A stretch of DNA of 64,000 nt, taken from assembly GCA_020160935.1 (NCBI GenBank), contig JAIUPL010000015.1:88328-152327 (forward strand), given 5' to 3'. This document shows positions 20,639 to 31,100 of the stretch, piece by piece. The notes beneath the pieces are model-generated. The model ran no database searches. It saw only the letters and a program-made list of their open reading frames with translations, and had not been told where the DNA came from. The first letter of the stretch is position 1, and the number at the start of each line of letters is the position of its first letter. The DNA comes from Bacteroidota bacterium. GTDB taxonomy: Bacteria; Bacteroidota; Bacteroidia; Chitinophagales; Saprospiraceae. The position numbers were made by a program, and so were the translations under genes.

Positions 20639-23113
20639 ATGAATCGATTGTTTACCCTTGCATGCTTCCTTATCTTTTCTACCAGTATTGCTGTTGAAGC
20701 CCAGGCGCCTGTCAAAAAGGTATTGCTGGAAGGATTCTGGTGGGATTACAAAAACAACAATTTTATCGATGGCTGGGCCAATTACCTGACCGAACTGGCG
20801 CCCCGCCTCAAAGGCATGGGTGTGGATGCCATCTGGATTCCACCTTCCGTCAAAAACCAGAATTTTGGTGAAAAAGGGGTAGGTTACGCGCCTTATGACC
20901 ATTACGACCTGGGCGACAAATACCAGAAGGCCGATGTAAAAACCCGCCTCGGCACCAAAGACGAACTCCTTCGTATGGTGGCCGTTATGCATGCCAATGG
21001 CGTGGAAGTCATTCAGGACATCGTACCCAACCACGTCATCGGGGCAGGCAGCGACAACGGCAGCGGCGGGCAAGATCCTTCGGCGCCTGCAATGGGTTGT
21101 ACAGACTTATGGAAAAACTTCCGCTATAGTTGTTATGCTACGCCAGCCACGGACCAATCTTCTACCGACTACCTCTCACGCATCGGTCGTTTTCCCAAAA
21201 ACCACCAGAATTTTCACCCCAACCCGGATCATGCCTGTACACCAAACCTCTGCGATGCCAATACAAATGCTATTTGCTGGCAAGGCTTCGGCCCCGATGC
21301 CTGTTACTTTGATGGCGCACTGGGTCAAAGCAGCAATGCCATATACAATCCTACCCAAAGCACCTACTCGCCCTATGGCAACGGAGGCACCGGCAGCGGC
21401 AACGGCTACATGCGCAAACACACGCGCGAGTGGCTGGTATGGTGCAAAAAACAAATGGGTTTTGATGGCGTCCGCATCGATGCCGTCAAACACTTTCCTT
21501 CTTTCGCCTCCGAAGACTTTCTGTACAATCTACAGCAAGGCGCCGGCTGGGCCAATGGCGGAGACCAGATGTTTGCCGTAGGCGAATGGGTAGGCGGTAC
21601 CAGCGAACTGGATGCCTGGACCAATGCTGTACAAACCCGGGCAGGTACCTTCGATTTCAACCTGCGTGCATACGATGGCAATGGAGGACTGCGGGGCATG
21701 ATTTACGGAAATGGCGGTTTCGACCTCGCCAACCTTCCTGGTGCTCAGCAAACTATTCGCTATACCGACATCAGCGGACAGCGTATTCACCGCACCGTAC
21801 CTTTTATCAACAACCACGACACCTACCGCCCCATCAAGGCTGTCAATGGCAATATCACGGGCTGGGATTCGGGCAATGAACTGTCGGCACATGTTGAAAT
21901 CACCGAACCGCGCCTCGCTGCCGCCTACGCCGCCATGTGCGCCATGGACGGCAATCCACAAATCTTTTTTGAAGACCTTTTCAATATTGCCAATACCGGA
22001 AAACGCTTCTCGCACCAGCCGGAGAACATAACCGATTTACCGGAAAACTCCGATATCGCCAATATCATCAAGGCCCATGGCGCGCTCAATTTCAAAGGCG
22101 GTAATTACAAAGTGCGCAGCGCGGAAGGCTCCATGTACAATGTGGTGACCGGCACTTGCAGCGGCTCCAATGCCAATGCTGATAACGATATTCTGGTGAT
22201 CGAAAGAAGTGGAAAGGCCCTGATCGCCGTAACTGACAATTGGGACACCGACCAGGAGGTTTATGTCAACACCGATTTCCCGGTAGGTACTGTGTTGCAG
22301 GATTATTCGGGTGGATACGGAACTACTACTACGGTTTTCGCTGCCAGCGCCGACGGATGTACGCCTGCTGCCAACCGGGTCCGCATTCAGACCCGTGCGG
22401 TGGCCTGGCCTGATGACGGCGCCCCCGGCTACAACGACGACTATTCAACCTCCTATGCCGATCATGGGGCGCATTACCATGGTTATTCCATCTGGGCGCC
22501 AGTAGGTATCAACCTGAATTCGTACGCGAATGCCGCCATTCCTACTACCCAGGAATGGGAAATGGAAGACGACCTGGGCGACAGCCATTGCCAGTCGCTG
22601 GGGCAAGGCGGTCGCACACCCAGTAATTCGCCCAATGAACGGGTAGTGGGCAAAATCTTCGCCAAACAGAATTCCAGTGTTTCCTACACCCTGTTTCTCG
22701 GTACACCCGCCAATAGCCTTACACTTGAATTTTACGACCTGGCCGGCAACCTGATCGATGTAGGCGGCGGTATGTTCGCTTCTTATTCCGGCACAGGCAC
22801 TTCCATTTCAGGCTCCTTCACGAATACCGTCACGCGCTGGATTTCTATTAAAGTGCGCAATACCAGCGCGGCCACTGCGGGACAGAAATGTTATGTAAGG
22901 GTAACCTATGAAGCGCCAGAAACGGTGAACACGGTCGATTATTCGGCTCAAAACACTGCTTATATCTGGAACAGCAACGGCGGCTCCAGCGACTGGTACG
23001 ATTGCCACAACTGGGAAAGCGGTATGATTCCACCTTGCGGCAACGCCCGTTATTCCGCACACGGTGCTGTTTATGCCAGATGTACCTTCGTGTTTCACGG
23101 GTACGCTCACTAA
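20639..23113 (+). CDS. Secreted GH13 alpha-amylase, reading frame broken before its T9SS domain
   Basis: Endo-acting alpha-glucan hydrolase. From ATG 20639 there is a signal peptide (MNRLFTLACFLIFSTSIAVEAQ). A GH13 barrel follows with DIVPNHV, the nucleophile Asp281 in GVRIDAVKH, acid/base Glu316 in AVGEWVGG and Asp394 in FINNHDTYR. Downstream are a C-terminal beta domain and a pre-peptidase-like domain (residues about 640-740). The frame runs out at 23113 in an out-of-frame tail (CTFVFHGYAH). The proper continuation is in the next frame (23064-23678) and encodes the T9SS sorting domain. So the gene is frameshifted near 23060 (one extra or two missing bases). Confidence 0.85.
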   Translation: MNRLFTLACFLIFSTSIAVEAQAPVKKVLLEGFWWDYKNNNFIDGWANYLTELAPRLKGMGVDAIWIPPSVKNQNFGEKGVGYAPYDHYDLGDKYQKADVKTRLGTKDELLRMVAVMHANGVEVIQDIVPNHVIGAGSDNGSGGQDPSAPAMGCTDLWKNFRYSCYATPATDQSSTDYLSRIGRFPKNHQNFHPNPDHACTPNLCDANTNAICWQGFGPDACYFDGALGQSSNAIYNPTQSTYSPYGNGGTGSGNGYMRKHTREWLVWCKKQMGFDGVRIDAVKHFPSFASEDFLYNLQQGAGWANGGDQMFAVGEWVGGTSELDAWTNAVQTRAGTFDFNLRAYDGNGGLRGMIYGNGGFDLANLPGAQQTIRYTDISGQRIHRTVPFINNHDTYRPIKAVNGNITGWDSGNELSAHVEITEPRLAAAYAAMCAMDGNPQIFFEDLFNIANTGKRFSHQPENITDLPENSDIANIIKAHGALNFKGGNYKVRSAEGSMYNVVTGTCSGSNANADNDILVIERSGKALIAVTDNWDTDQEVYVNTDFPVGTVLQDYSGGYGTTTTVFAASADGCTPAANRVRIQTRAVAWPDDGAPGYNDDYSTSYADHGAHYHGYSIWAPVGINLNSYANAAIPTTQEWEMEDDLGDSHCQSLGQGGRTPSNSPNERVVGKIFAKQNSSVSYTLFLGTPANSLTLEFYDLAGNLIDVGGGMFASYSGTGTSISGSFTNTVTRWISIKVRNTSAATAGQKCYVRVTYEAPETVNTVDYSAQNTAYIWNSNGGSSDWYDCHNWESGMIPPCGNARYSAHGAVYARCTFVFHGYAH

Positions 23114-23678
23114 TAATTCTTCCACCCCGCTGCCCCTCGAACTCATTGATTTTCACGCACAAGCGTCGCAAAAAAGTATCCTGCTCAACTGGAAAACGGC
23201 TGAAGAACAGGATTTTGCAGGATTCGAGCTTCAGCGTTCACAGGATGGAAATACTTTCAGCAAAATACACTGGACTGCCGGCAAAGGCACGGCTGACAAT
23301 CGATACACTTTTGATGACCGAAATGTGCGCGAGGGGATTCGTTACTACTATCGCCTGAAAATGCTGAATGTGGACGGCAGTTTTTCGTATTCGGGTATTC
23401 AAAGCGCCGTTTTGGGTAGCAACTGGGGCCAATTGACGGTGATGCCCAATCCGGCTGACAGCAAGTGCACTATTTCCTTTGAAGCGCCGGAAAGTGGTGA
23501 TGGCCGCCTGCAAATCATCGATGCCAATGGTCTATTAGCCATACATCGCCCTGTTTCTTTTGAAAAAGGAAGCAACAAAATTGAACTGGATTTCGAAACG
23601 CTCAGAGCAGGCGCCTACGTGCTTCAGTTTACAACGGGCAGCGTTATTCGCAATGCGCGCCTTGTGATAAACCATTAA
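23064..23678 (+). pseudogene. Detached C-terminal part of the amylase: T9SS type A sorting domain
   Basis: This frame continues the amylase after the frameshift. It encodes TPLPLELIDFHAQ followed by NWKTAEEQDFAGFELQRS, the fibronectin-like linker seen before many T9SS domains. The sorting domain itself follows, with VMPNPADSKCTISFEAPESG and LRAGAYVLQFTTG. It has no signal peptide of its own, so expression as a separate protein would be pointless. The part shown is intact to its natural stop. Confidence 0.8.
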
Positions 23679-23752
23679 ATGGAGGCATAACCGAAAAATT
23701 AAATGAACTCTTGTTTCCCTGAATCATGGTTTTAAAAAAATAACATTCACAC

Positions 23753-24985
23753 ATGAGAGGTTCTAATTTATTATCCGCCTTTGCAATCACAGGATACGTT
23801 TTCCTGTTTGCTTTCTCCATTTCCAGCGCGACTGCACAAAATATTAGTTCCGGGGAGCCTGTACAGGTGGTGGGCTCCTTCAATGGCTATTCGACGACAC
23901 CTTATGGCAGCGATTACCGCACTTCTTCTTACCGTCGGGTTTCCATCACTACAGGTAATCCCACAGACGGGCGCGGGCAATGGGCAACAACCATCGCTGT
24001 TCCCGGTAATGTAGCGGCAACCAATATGGCCGGAGGAAGTGGCAATGGATTCCTGTTTATTTCCGGCCCTTCCGGCAACCGTTTTATGAACAAATGGGTG
24101 TTCAGCAACGTCGGTCAAGGCGCCCTGGATGCGATCAATAACAACACTGCATACAACTCGGGGCAAGATATGGGCCTGAATATGAGCGCCTCCGGTTATT
24201 ACACTTTTGTAATGAATGACTGCGGTTACACCCTTACCAACGCCCGATATTATGTAGGGTACACTTCGGCAAGCCCGGTGGATATCACTTCCGTCGGCGC
24301 TACACCACAGGTGGGCGGAACGGCGCTCATCAGCGTCACGACAAGTGCTACCCCTTCTTCCGAGGAAAAAATATACGTCCGATATACTACCGGCACAGAC
24401 TTTACCACTTCTACCGGCCTCGTACAGGTGTCGATGGCTGGAACCAATGGCACGGCCACTATTCCGGGTTATCCGGTCGGGCAGACAGTACGCTATTACG
24501 TTTTTTCCTCTACCCGAACGCTCGCACAATTGAACGGCGACTCGGAAGGGAACCGCAGCCTGGCCACCCTTCGCTACAACGACAACAGCGGAAACAACTA
24601 CACCTACGCAGCCCTGCCAGTAACCCTCACCAGTTTTACAGGCGAAATCAAAAACCGATCGATTCAACTGGCATGGGCGACCGCTACCGAATTCAACAAT
24701 GCCTATTTTGACATACAGCGCAGCGCGGATTCCAGGCAATGGCATACCATCGGCAGTGTGGCTGGGAACGGCACCTCCTTGCAAGCCCACACTTATTCAT
24801 TTACGGATGACGCACCGCTTTCGGGGCTCAATTTTTACCGGCTCGTTCAAACCGATCGGGATGGAAAAACGAACTATTCTCCGATTATTCGCATAAAAAT
24901 AGATGTCACCGGGGAGGTGCTCGTATTCCCCAACCCTGTTATCCACGATGAAATTTTCCTTGAGTTTTCAGAACATCAGGAATAA
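23753..24985 (+). CDS. Secreted protein with T9SS sorting domain interrupted by a stop codon
   Basis: Signal peptide (about 1-28, ending SATAQ) and two beta-rich regions. The first (about 30-180) is a starch/sugar-binding-like module (VQVVGSFNGYSTTPYG). The second ends in YTYAALPVTLTSFTGEIKNR, the linker TLTSFTGE...QLAWATATEFNNAYFDIQRS typical of T9SS cargo. The sorting domain starts (VLVFPNPV) but is stopped by TAA at 24983-24985. The same frame then continues with coherent sorting-domain sequence to 25150. Adjacent to the amylase, it may act on the same polysaccharide; that is inference. Confidence 0.75.
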   Translation: MRGSNLLSAFAITGYVFLFAFSISSATAQNISSGEPVQVVGSFNGYSTTPYGSDYRTSSYRRVSITTGNPTDGRGQWATTIAVPGNVAATNMAGGSGNGFLFISGPSGNRFMNKWVFSNVGQGALDAINNNTAYNSGQDMGLNMSASGYYTFVMNDCGYTLTNARYYVGYTSASPVDITSVGATPQVGGTALISVTTSATPSSEEKIYVRYTTGTDFTTSTGLVQVSMAGTNGTATIPGYPVGQTVRYYVFSSTRTLAQLNGDSEGNRSLATLRYNDNSGNNYTYAALPVTLTSFTGEIKNRSIQLAWATATEFNNAYFDIQRSADSRQWHTIGSVAGNGTSLQAHTYSFTDDAPLSGLNFYRLVQTDRDGKTNYSPIIRIKIDVTGEVLVFPNPVIHDEIFLEFSEHQE

Positions 24986-25150
24986 ACAACTGCTCGCCTG
25001 TACGATTCTCAAGGCACTTTGCTGCGAGAATGGCCGGTAACGGCGGAAAACCACGCCCCTGTTCGCCTCGATTTGTCGGGCATTCCGGGTGGCCGGCATT
25101 TTTTGTGGGTGAATGGGAAAGGGTATCAAGTCCTAAGTCCTAAGTCCTGA
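24986..25150 (+). pseudogene. In-frame remainder of the T9SS domain after the premature stop
   Basis: Without any shift the frame reads TTARLYDSQGTLLREWP, then VRLDLSGIPGGRHFLWV, which is the standard second half of a T9SS type A domain. It ends VLSPKS and a TGA that are written by the AAGTCCT array. A CAA-to-TAA change would explain the stop. Confidence 0.7.
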
Positions 25151-25263
25151 GTCCTGAGTCCGTAGAGTAGACCTGATTACCCTCGGTATCTATTAATAGG
25201 ATGCCAAGACTAATCAGGTGTACTCTACGGACTTAGGACTTAGGACTCAGGACTTAGGACTTT
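25128..25263. repeat. Long hairpin of AAGTCCT units (family with 52960-53106)
   Basis: Left arm 25128-25180 and right arm 25211-25263 are near-perfect reverse complements of about 53 bp. The outer part consists of AAGTCCTAAGTCCTGAG units and the inner part is GTCCGTAGAGTAGACCTGAT. The loop is about 30 nt. Confidence 0.9.
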
Positions 25264-25326
25264 AATTATGTCATCTCAATAAAATGACAGACTTTTGGCG
25301 GCGAATTCAGAAACGCCTGTTTCAGG

Positions 25327-25334
25327 TAGTTTTG
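25327..25334 (+). promoter_or_regulatory. -7 element for the desaturase gene
   Basis: TAGTTTTG fits TAnnTTTG and would give a leader of about 15 nt. No -33 TTTG is found within 17-24 nt. Confidence 0.35.
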
Positions 25335-25356
25335 TCGACATAAATCTTCGTTTTCA

Positions 25357-26391
25357 ATGGGAAATTCACACTACAAGTACGACCCCGCCATTCTCCAAAA
25401 ACTTCCAGCCATTGTAAAATCCTATCAACTTCCTGACACGCAGAAAGCCACCATCCAGATTCTCAACTCGTTTTTACCGTTTGTTGCTATTTGGATTGCC
25501 ATGTACTTTCTGGTGGATGTATCGTTCTGGCTCGTTTTGCCACTGGCAGTGGTAAATGCCTTTTTTCTGGTACGTATTTTCATCATTCAGCATGACTGCG
25601 GACACCAGTCGTTTACGGCTTCCCGAAAAGCCAACGATGTGATTGGCGAAGTATGTAGTATGTTCAGTTTTATGCCTTATCGCTATTGGGCAAAAGGGCA
25701 CAATTTCCACCACGGCCACAACGGCATGTTGTGGGAGTTTCGTGACATTGGCGACATCAACTTGCTCACTGTCAACGAGTTTCACCAACTTCCCTGGTAC
25801 AAAAAACTGCACTATGTATTGTTTCGCAGTGCCCCGGTATTGTTCCTGTTGGGACCAGCCTGGTACCTGCTCGTTCAGAATCGCCTGCCGCTGATTCGCA
25901 TCAAAGGTTGGGAACACGCGCATCGCTCGCTGCTGAAGCACAACCTGCTGCTCGTGGCCGTTCATATGGGCATTATCCTGCTACTGGGCTACAAGGCATT
26001 TGTAATGGTGCACCTCCCCATTCTCTTGTTTTTTGCCTGTATAGCCGTGTGGTTCTTTTATGTTCAGCACCAGCATGAAAGCACTTACAAGGAGTGGAAA
26101 GACAAGTGGGACTACATCCGTGCAGCCGTTCAGGGCAGCACTTTTTACAACCTCCCACGCCTGATGCACTGGCTGACCGGCAATATCGGTTATCACCATA
26201 TTCACCACCTCAATTCGCTGGTGCCCAACTACGAACTGGCGCGTTGCCACCACGAAAACCCGATCCTGGATCAGGTGGCCAACAAGATCACGTTCTGGGA
26301 AAGCCTGCGTTGCGTATTCAACAAACTCTGGGATGAAGATCAGCAACGTATGATTTCGTTCCGGGAATATTTTAAGCGGAATAAGAGTTGA
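25357..26391 (+). CDS. Membrane fatty acid desaturase
   Basis: Di-iron acyl-lipid desaturase introducing a double bond in membrane fatty acids. The three histidine boxes are HDCGH (79-83), HNFHHGH (115-121) and HHIHH (280-284). Hydrophobic pairs surround residues 35-75 and 160-230. The 344-residue length fits the DesA/FADS-like group; the position specificity cannot be read from sequence. The stop codon TGA is the first bases of a TTGAGAAG array. Confidence 0.92.
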   Translation: MGNSHYKYDPAILQKLPAIVKSYQLPDTQKATIQILNSFLPFVAIWIAMYFLVDVSFWLVLPLAVVNAFFLVRIFIIQHDCGHQSFTASRKANDVIGEVCSMFSFMPYRYWAKGHNFHHGHNGMLWEFRDIGDINLLTVNEFHQLPWYKKLHYVLFRSAPVLFLLGPAWYLLVQNRLPLIRIKGWEHAHRSLLKHNLLLVAVHMGIILLLGYKAFVMVHLPILLFFACIAVWFFYVQHQHESTYKEWKDKWDYIRAAVQGSTFYNLPRLMHWLTGNIGYHHIHHLNSLVPNYELARCHHENPILDQVANKITFWESLRCVFNKLWDEDQQRMISFREYFKRNKS

Positions 26392-26543
26392 GAAGTGTTG
26401 AGAAGTGTTGAGAAGTTGAGGGTTGAGAAGTTGAGATATTTACTTTCGGCATTCATTATTGAGTAGCCAAAAGTAAATGTCTCAACTTCTCAACCCTCAA
26501 CTCCTCAACTTCTCAACCCTCAACTCATCAACCCTCCCACCCT
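26386..26543. repeat. Hairpin of GTTGAGAAG units after the desaturase
   Basis: Left GAGTTGAGAAGTGTTGAGAA units (26386-26433) face CTCAACTTCTCAACCCTCAA units (26476-26543). An inner stem pairs TTTACTTT with AAAGTAAA. The array begins within the desaturase stop codon. Confidence 0.85.
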
Positions 26544-26565
26544 TCCTAACCACCACCACCAAACA

Positions 26566-28116
26566 ATGCTCCACCTCACCCCCACACTGGTACTGGTTGT
26601 TTTGCTGCTCTACTTTGCCATGCTGGTAGGAGTGGCCTGGTATACCGGTCGGGGTGTGAGCAATTCTGGCTTTTTTCTAGCCAATCGAAAAGTGCCGTGG
26701 TATGTGGTGGCGTATGCCATGATCGGCACGAGTATCAGCGGCGTCACGTTTATCAGTATTCCGGGGGCTGTAGGCGGTACGGGGCTCAATATGGCCTTTT
26801 CGTACATGCAGGTGGTGTTCGGTTATTTACTGGGCTATCTGTTTATCGCTACGGTGCTGATGCCCCTGTATTACCGGCTCAACCTGACGAGCATCTACGG
26901 GTACCTGGAGCAACGATTCGGATGGTGGTCGTACAAAACCGGAGCGGGGTTCTTCCTGTTGTCGCGGACGATCGGCTCGGCAGCGCGTATGTTCCTGGCA
27001 GCCAGTGTGTTACAGACATTTGTATTTGCGCCGTTGGGCGTACCTTTTGCAGTGACTGTCATCCTAATGCTGGCACTGATTTACGGATACACTTATAAAG
27101 GTGGTCTGAAAACGATCATCTGGACCGATACGATCATGACCACTTTTTTCCTTGCAGCGCTGGTTTTTACGGTGTTTACCATCGGAAAAGCCCTGAACCT
27201 GGGAGGTGGCGACCTGTTTTCGGTGGTCGTTGGTGGTCGATACGGAAAGATGTTCTTTTTCGATAATTTCCTGACCGATCCCAATCACTTTGTCAAACAA
27301 TTCGTGAGCGGCGCATTGATCGCCATTGCCATGACCGGGCTGGATCAGGACCTGATGCAAAAAAACCTGGCCTGCAAAAACATCCGGGAAGCACAAAAAA
27401 ACATGCTGTTGTTTTGTGTCAACCTGGTCATTATCAATTTCCTGTTCCTCACGCTGGGCGCATTGCTGTATCTGTATGCGGGCTCTATCGGACTGGAAAT
27501 TCCTGCGCGTACCGACCATTTGTACCCCAAAATCGCCTTTGATCACCTCGATGCTGTTGCCGGTATTTTCTTCATTCTCGGGCTGGTAGGGAGTACGTAT
27601 GCCAGTTCGGATTCGGCGTTGACGGCCCTGACCACCAGTTTTTGTGTGGATTTCCTGAATTTTGAAAAACAGGAAAACCCGTCCGCGCACTTCGCCTACG
27701 AAGAAGAGCGTGCCGCCTACCTGCAGCAAGTGGAACAACAACAACGCAAAACGCGCACCCTCGTACACCTGGGTTTTTCTGCCGCTTTCGTGGTTATTAT
27801 ATTGATTTTGAATGCCGTAAGCAGTTCGGCCGTCATTTCCCTGCTTTTTAAAATTGCCGGCTATACCTACGGTCCGCTGCTGGGGCTGTTTTCTTTTGGG
27901 CTTTTCACCCAAAGGCAGGTGAAAGACAAATGGGTATTGTACATCTGCCTGGCCGCACCTTTTATCACCTACATCATCGAAATGACGAGTAAAAACTGGT
28001 TCGACGTAGGTTTTCTCACCATTCTGATCAACGGCGCGCTTACCTTTGGCGGCTTGTGGGCAATTTCGCACCAACAGGAAGCGCACATCGATGAATCGAA
28101 TCCTTCAATTCTCTAG
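26566..28116 (+). CDS. Sodium:solute symporter (SSS family)
   Basis: Inner-membrane Na+-driven transporter, 516 residues with about 13 hydrophobic segments. Family features include the N-terminal GRGVSNSGFFLANRKVPW, SISGVTFISIPGA and GLDQDLMQKNLACKN. The substrate is not readable; related Bacteroidota proteins take up sugars or sialic acid. It overlaps the next gene by 26 nt, so the two are coupled. That neighbour is a carbohydrate-type dehydrogenase, which favours a sugar substrate. Confidence 0.9.
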   Translation: MLHLTPTLVLVVLLLYFAMLVGVAWYTGRGVSNSGFFLANRKVPWYVVAYAMIGTSISGVTFISIPGAVGGTGLNMAFSYMQVVFGYLLGYLFIATVLMPLYYRLNLTSIYGYLEQRFGWWSYKTGAGFFLLSRTIGSAARMFLAASVLQTFVFAPLGVPFAVTVILMLALIYGYTYKGGLKTIIWTDTIMTTFFLAALVFTVFTIGKALNLGGGDLFSVVVGGRYGKMFFFDNFLTDPNHFVKQFVSGALIAIAMTGLDQDLMQKNLACKNIREAQKNMLLFCVNLVIINFLFLTLGALLYLYAGSIGLEIPARTDHLYPKIAFDHLDAVAGIFFILGLVGSTYASSDSALTALTTSFCVDFLNFEKQENPSAHFAYEEERAAYLQQVEQQQRKTRTLVHLGFSAAFVVIILILNAVSSSAVISLLFKIAGYTYGPLLGLFSFGLFTQRQVKDKWVLYICLAAPFITYIIEMTSKNWFDVGFLTILINGALTFGGLWAISHQQEAHIDESNPSIL

Positions 28117-31100
28117 TCTTTGGGCCCTGGCCCTCTGTGGCTGGTTTGCCTGCCAGGCGCCGGTACCACCCCGCATCCTCATTTTTTCCAAAACCAGCCC
28201 GCACGGCTATCGCCACCAAAGTATAGAAGCGGGTAAAAATGCGCTGGTAGCACTCTGCCGCCAAAACGGCATTTGGGCCGACACCACGGAAGACAGCCAC
28301 TTGTTCAACGAAAAGAACTTGAAACGCTACGCTGCCGTCGTGTTTCTCAGCACCAATGGCGAAGTGCTGGGCCCCGACGAAGAAGCGGCTTTCGAACGCT
28401 ACATCCAGGCCGGCGGCGGCTACTGCGGCATCCACGCTGCTTCCGCTACTGAATACACCTGGAAATGGTATGGCGCGCTCGTAGGGGCTTATTTCAAAGA
28501 CCACCCTGCTTTTCAGGACGGATATGTGCAAGTGGAGCGCTGCAACGATCCATCTACCACACATTTACATTGCAGCGACTGGAAATGGAAAGACGAATGG
28601 TACAATTTCCGGAAATACGAACCCGACCTCGAAGTCCTGTTGAGCATCGACGAAAACAAATACAAGGGCGGCACACTCCCCAAGGGCCAATACGAACCGG
28701 CACACCACCCGCTGGCCTGGCAACACCAATACGACGGCGGCCGCGCTTTTTACACTTCACTCGGGCACGCGGACGAATCCTACCTCGACCCTGCATTTCT
28801 GCAACACCTGCTGGGCGGTATCCGATACGCTATTGGCGACCATAAACCCTTGAATTACAATAAGGCCCGTACCCTGCCCCGCCCCGATCAGACGCGATTT
28901 GTAAAAACAGTGGTGGCCGACCACCTGCGCGAACCTATGGAACTGGATCAGTTGCCCGACGGTAAAATCCTGTTTGTGGAACGACACGGTTACCTCAATA
29001 TGTTCGATCCGGCGACAGCCCACCTGGGCGTGATAGCCAAATTAGATGTGTATTCTGAAATGGGCGACGGCCTCATGGGCATCGCGGTCGACCCGGAATG
29101 GCCGCGTACGCACCACATTTTCCTGTATTATTCTTCCAAAAAGGATTCGATGAACCAGTTGTCGCAATTTGTTTTTTACGACGACTCCCTGCATCGAAAT
29201 ACTGAAAAAGTGATCCTGACCGTGCCGACCAACCACGTCAATGGCTTCCACGCTGCAGGTAGCCTGGCATTTGGCCCTGACGGGTACCTGTACCTGTCGA
29301 CCGGCGACAACACCAGCCCGTTCGCCTGCGATGGCTTCAACCCCATCGATGAACGACCTGGCAGACGGGCGTTCGATGCGCAGCGCTCGTCGGGGAATAC
29401 GATGGATTTGCGGGGAAAAATTTTGCGCATTCGGGTGCATGATGACGGCTCCTACTCCACCCCGTCCGACAACCTGTTTGCGCAAAACAAGCAGGGACGC
29501 CCCGAAATATACGTCATGGGCTGCCGAAACCCCTTCCGCATCAGCATCGACCAGCGGCGCAACTGGTTGTACTGGGGCGACATCGGCCCGGATGCAGGCA
29601 AAACCGACACAGCGCGCGGGCCAATGGGGCATGACGAAATCAACCAGGCGCGCCGGGCCGGCAACTATGGCTGGCCTTATTTCAATGGCGACAACCAGGC
29701 CTACCGATATTACGATTTCGAGGCACAAAAACCGGGCGCCCGCTTCGATCCGCAACATCCGGTCAATCGCTCGCCCAACAACACCGGCGCCGTCGACCTG
29801 CCGCCTGCCCAGCCCGCATTTATCTGGTATCCGTACGGCCGAAACCGCGATTTCCCCATGCTCGGCGAAGGAGGCCGCAACGCGATGGCCGGGCCGACGT
29901 ATTACTGCGACAATTACCCCGAAAAAACGCGTTTCCCGGACTATTACAATGGGAAAACCATCATATACGACTGGATGCGCAACTGGCTCATGGCTGTAAC
30001 GGTAGACTCAGCAGGTCAGTTTTATCACCTCGAACCACTGGCTGATTCTATACAAATGGTGCGCCCGATGGATATGATCGTCGACCGGAAAACGGGCTCC
30101 ATCTGGATGCTGGAATACGGCAAAAGTTGGTACTCCACCAATGAAGACGCCCGCCTGAGTCGCATCGATTATGTGCGCGGCAACCGGGCGCCTATCGCCC
30201 GGCTTGAAGCCGACCAGGCAGCAGGCGCTGTTCCGCTCACCGTACGTTTTCATGCCAAAAAAACCGAAGATTACGACCACGATGCACTCACCTATGAGTA
30301 TTCCTGTGCAAATACCTGGTATAAAAAAACAACGCGCCCCGACACCCTTTCCTGGACATTTCAGCAGCCGGGAAAATACCGGGTGGTGCTCAAAGTGACC
30401 GATCCGCATGGCACCGTTTCCACTGACACTGTCGAAATTCTTGCCGGCAATTCGGCGCCGCGCGTTCAGTTCGACCTGCATCGCTACAACCGCAGTTTTT
30501 ACAGGCCCGGCGACACCTTGTATTACGACATTCTTGTGCAAGACCCCGAAGACGGCGCTTTGCAGGCGGGTATTATGCCTGAAAATGTACAAACGGAAGC
30601 CGATTACCTGGAAAAATCGCTGAATCCGGCAAAACTGCCGAAGAAGGCGGAAGAGCGCTCGGAGCAGTTTGCCCGCGGCAAGATGCTCATTGCCAGTTCC
30701 GACTGTTATTCCTGCCATGCCGTCGACCGGCAGGTGAACGGTCCTGCATTCGAGGCCGTGGCTGCGCGGTATCGCTCCAATCCGGATTTTGCCGTGCAAA
30801 TCGTTTACCGGAAAATTATTTACGGCGGCTCCGGCAACTGGGGCAATCACCCTATGAGCGCGCACCCGAATATCCGCGAGGAAGATGCCATCGAAATGGC
30901 GCGCTGGATCATGGCCCTGGGCGATCCGCCCAAGCCCCGGCAAAGTCTGCCACTATCGGGCGCTTATCCGCTCCCTACCGACAAGGGTACTTACCTTTTG
31001 CAGGCGGCTTACCGCGACCGGGGCGCTTATTCCTTGCCGTCGTTGAGCCATGAGGCCGTGCTGGTGCTGCGCCCGCAGGTTTTTCAGGCCGAATTATGCG

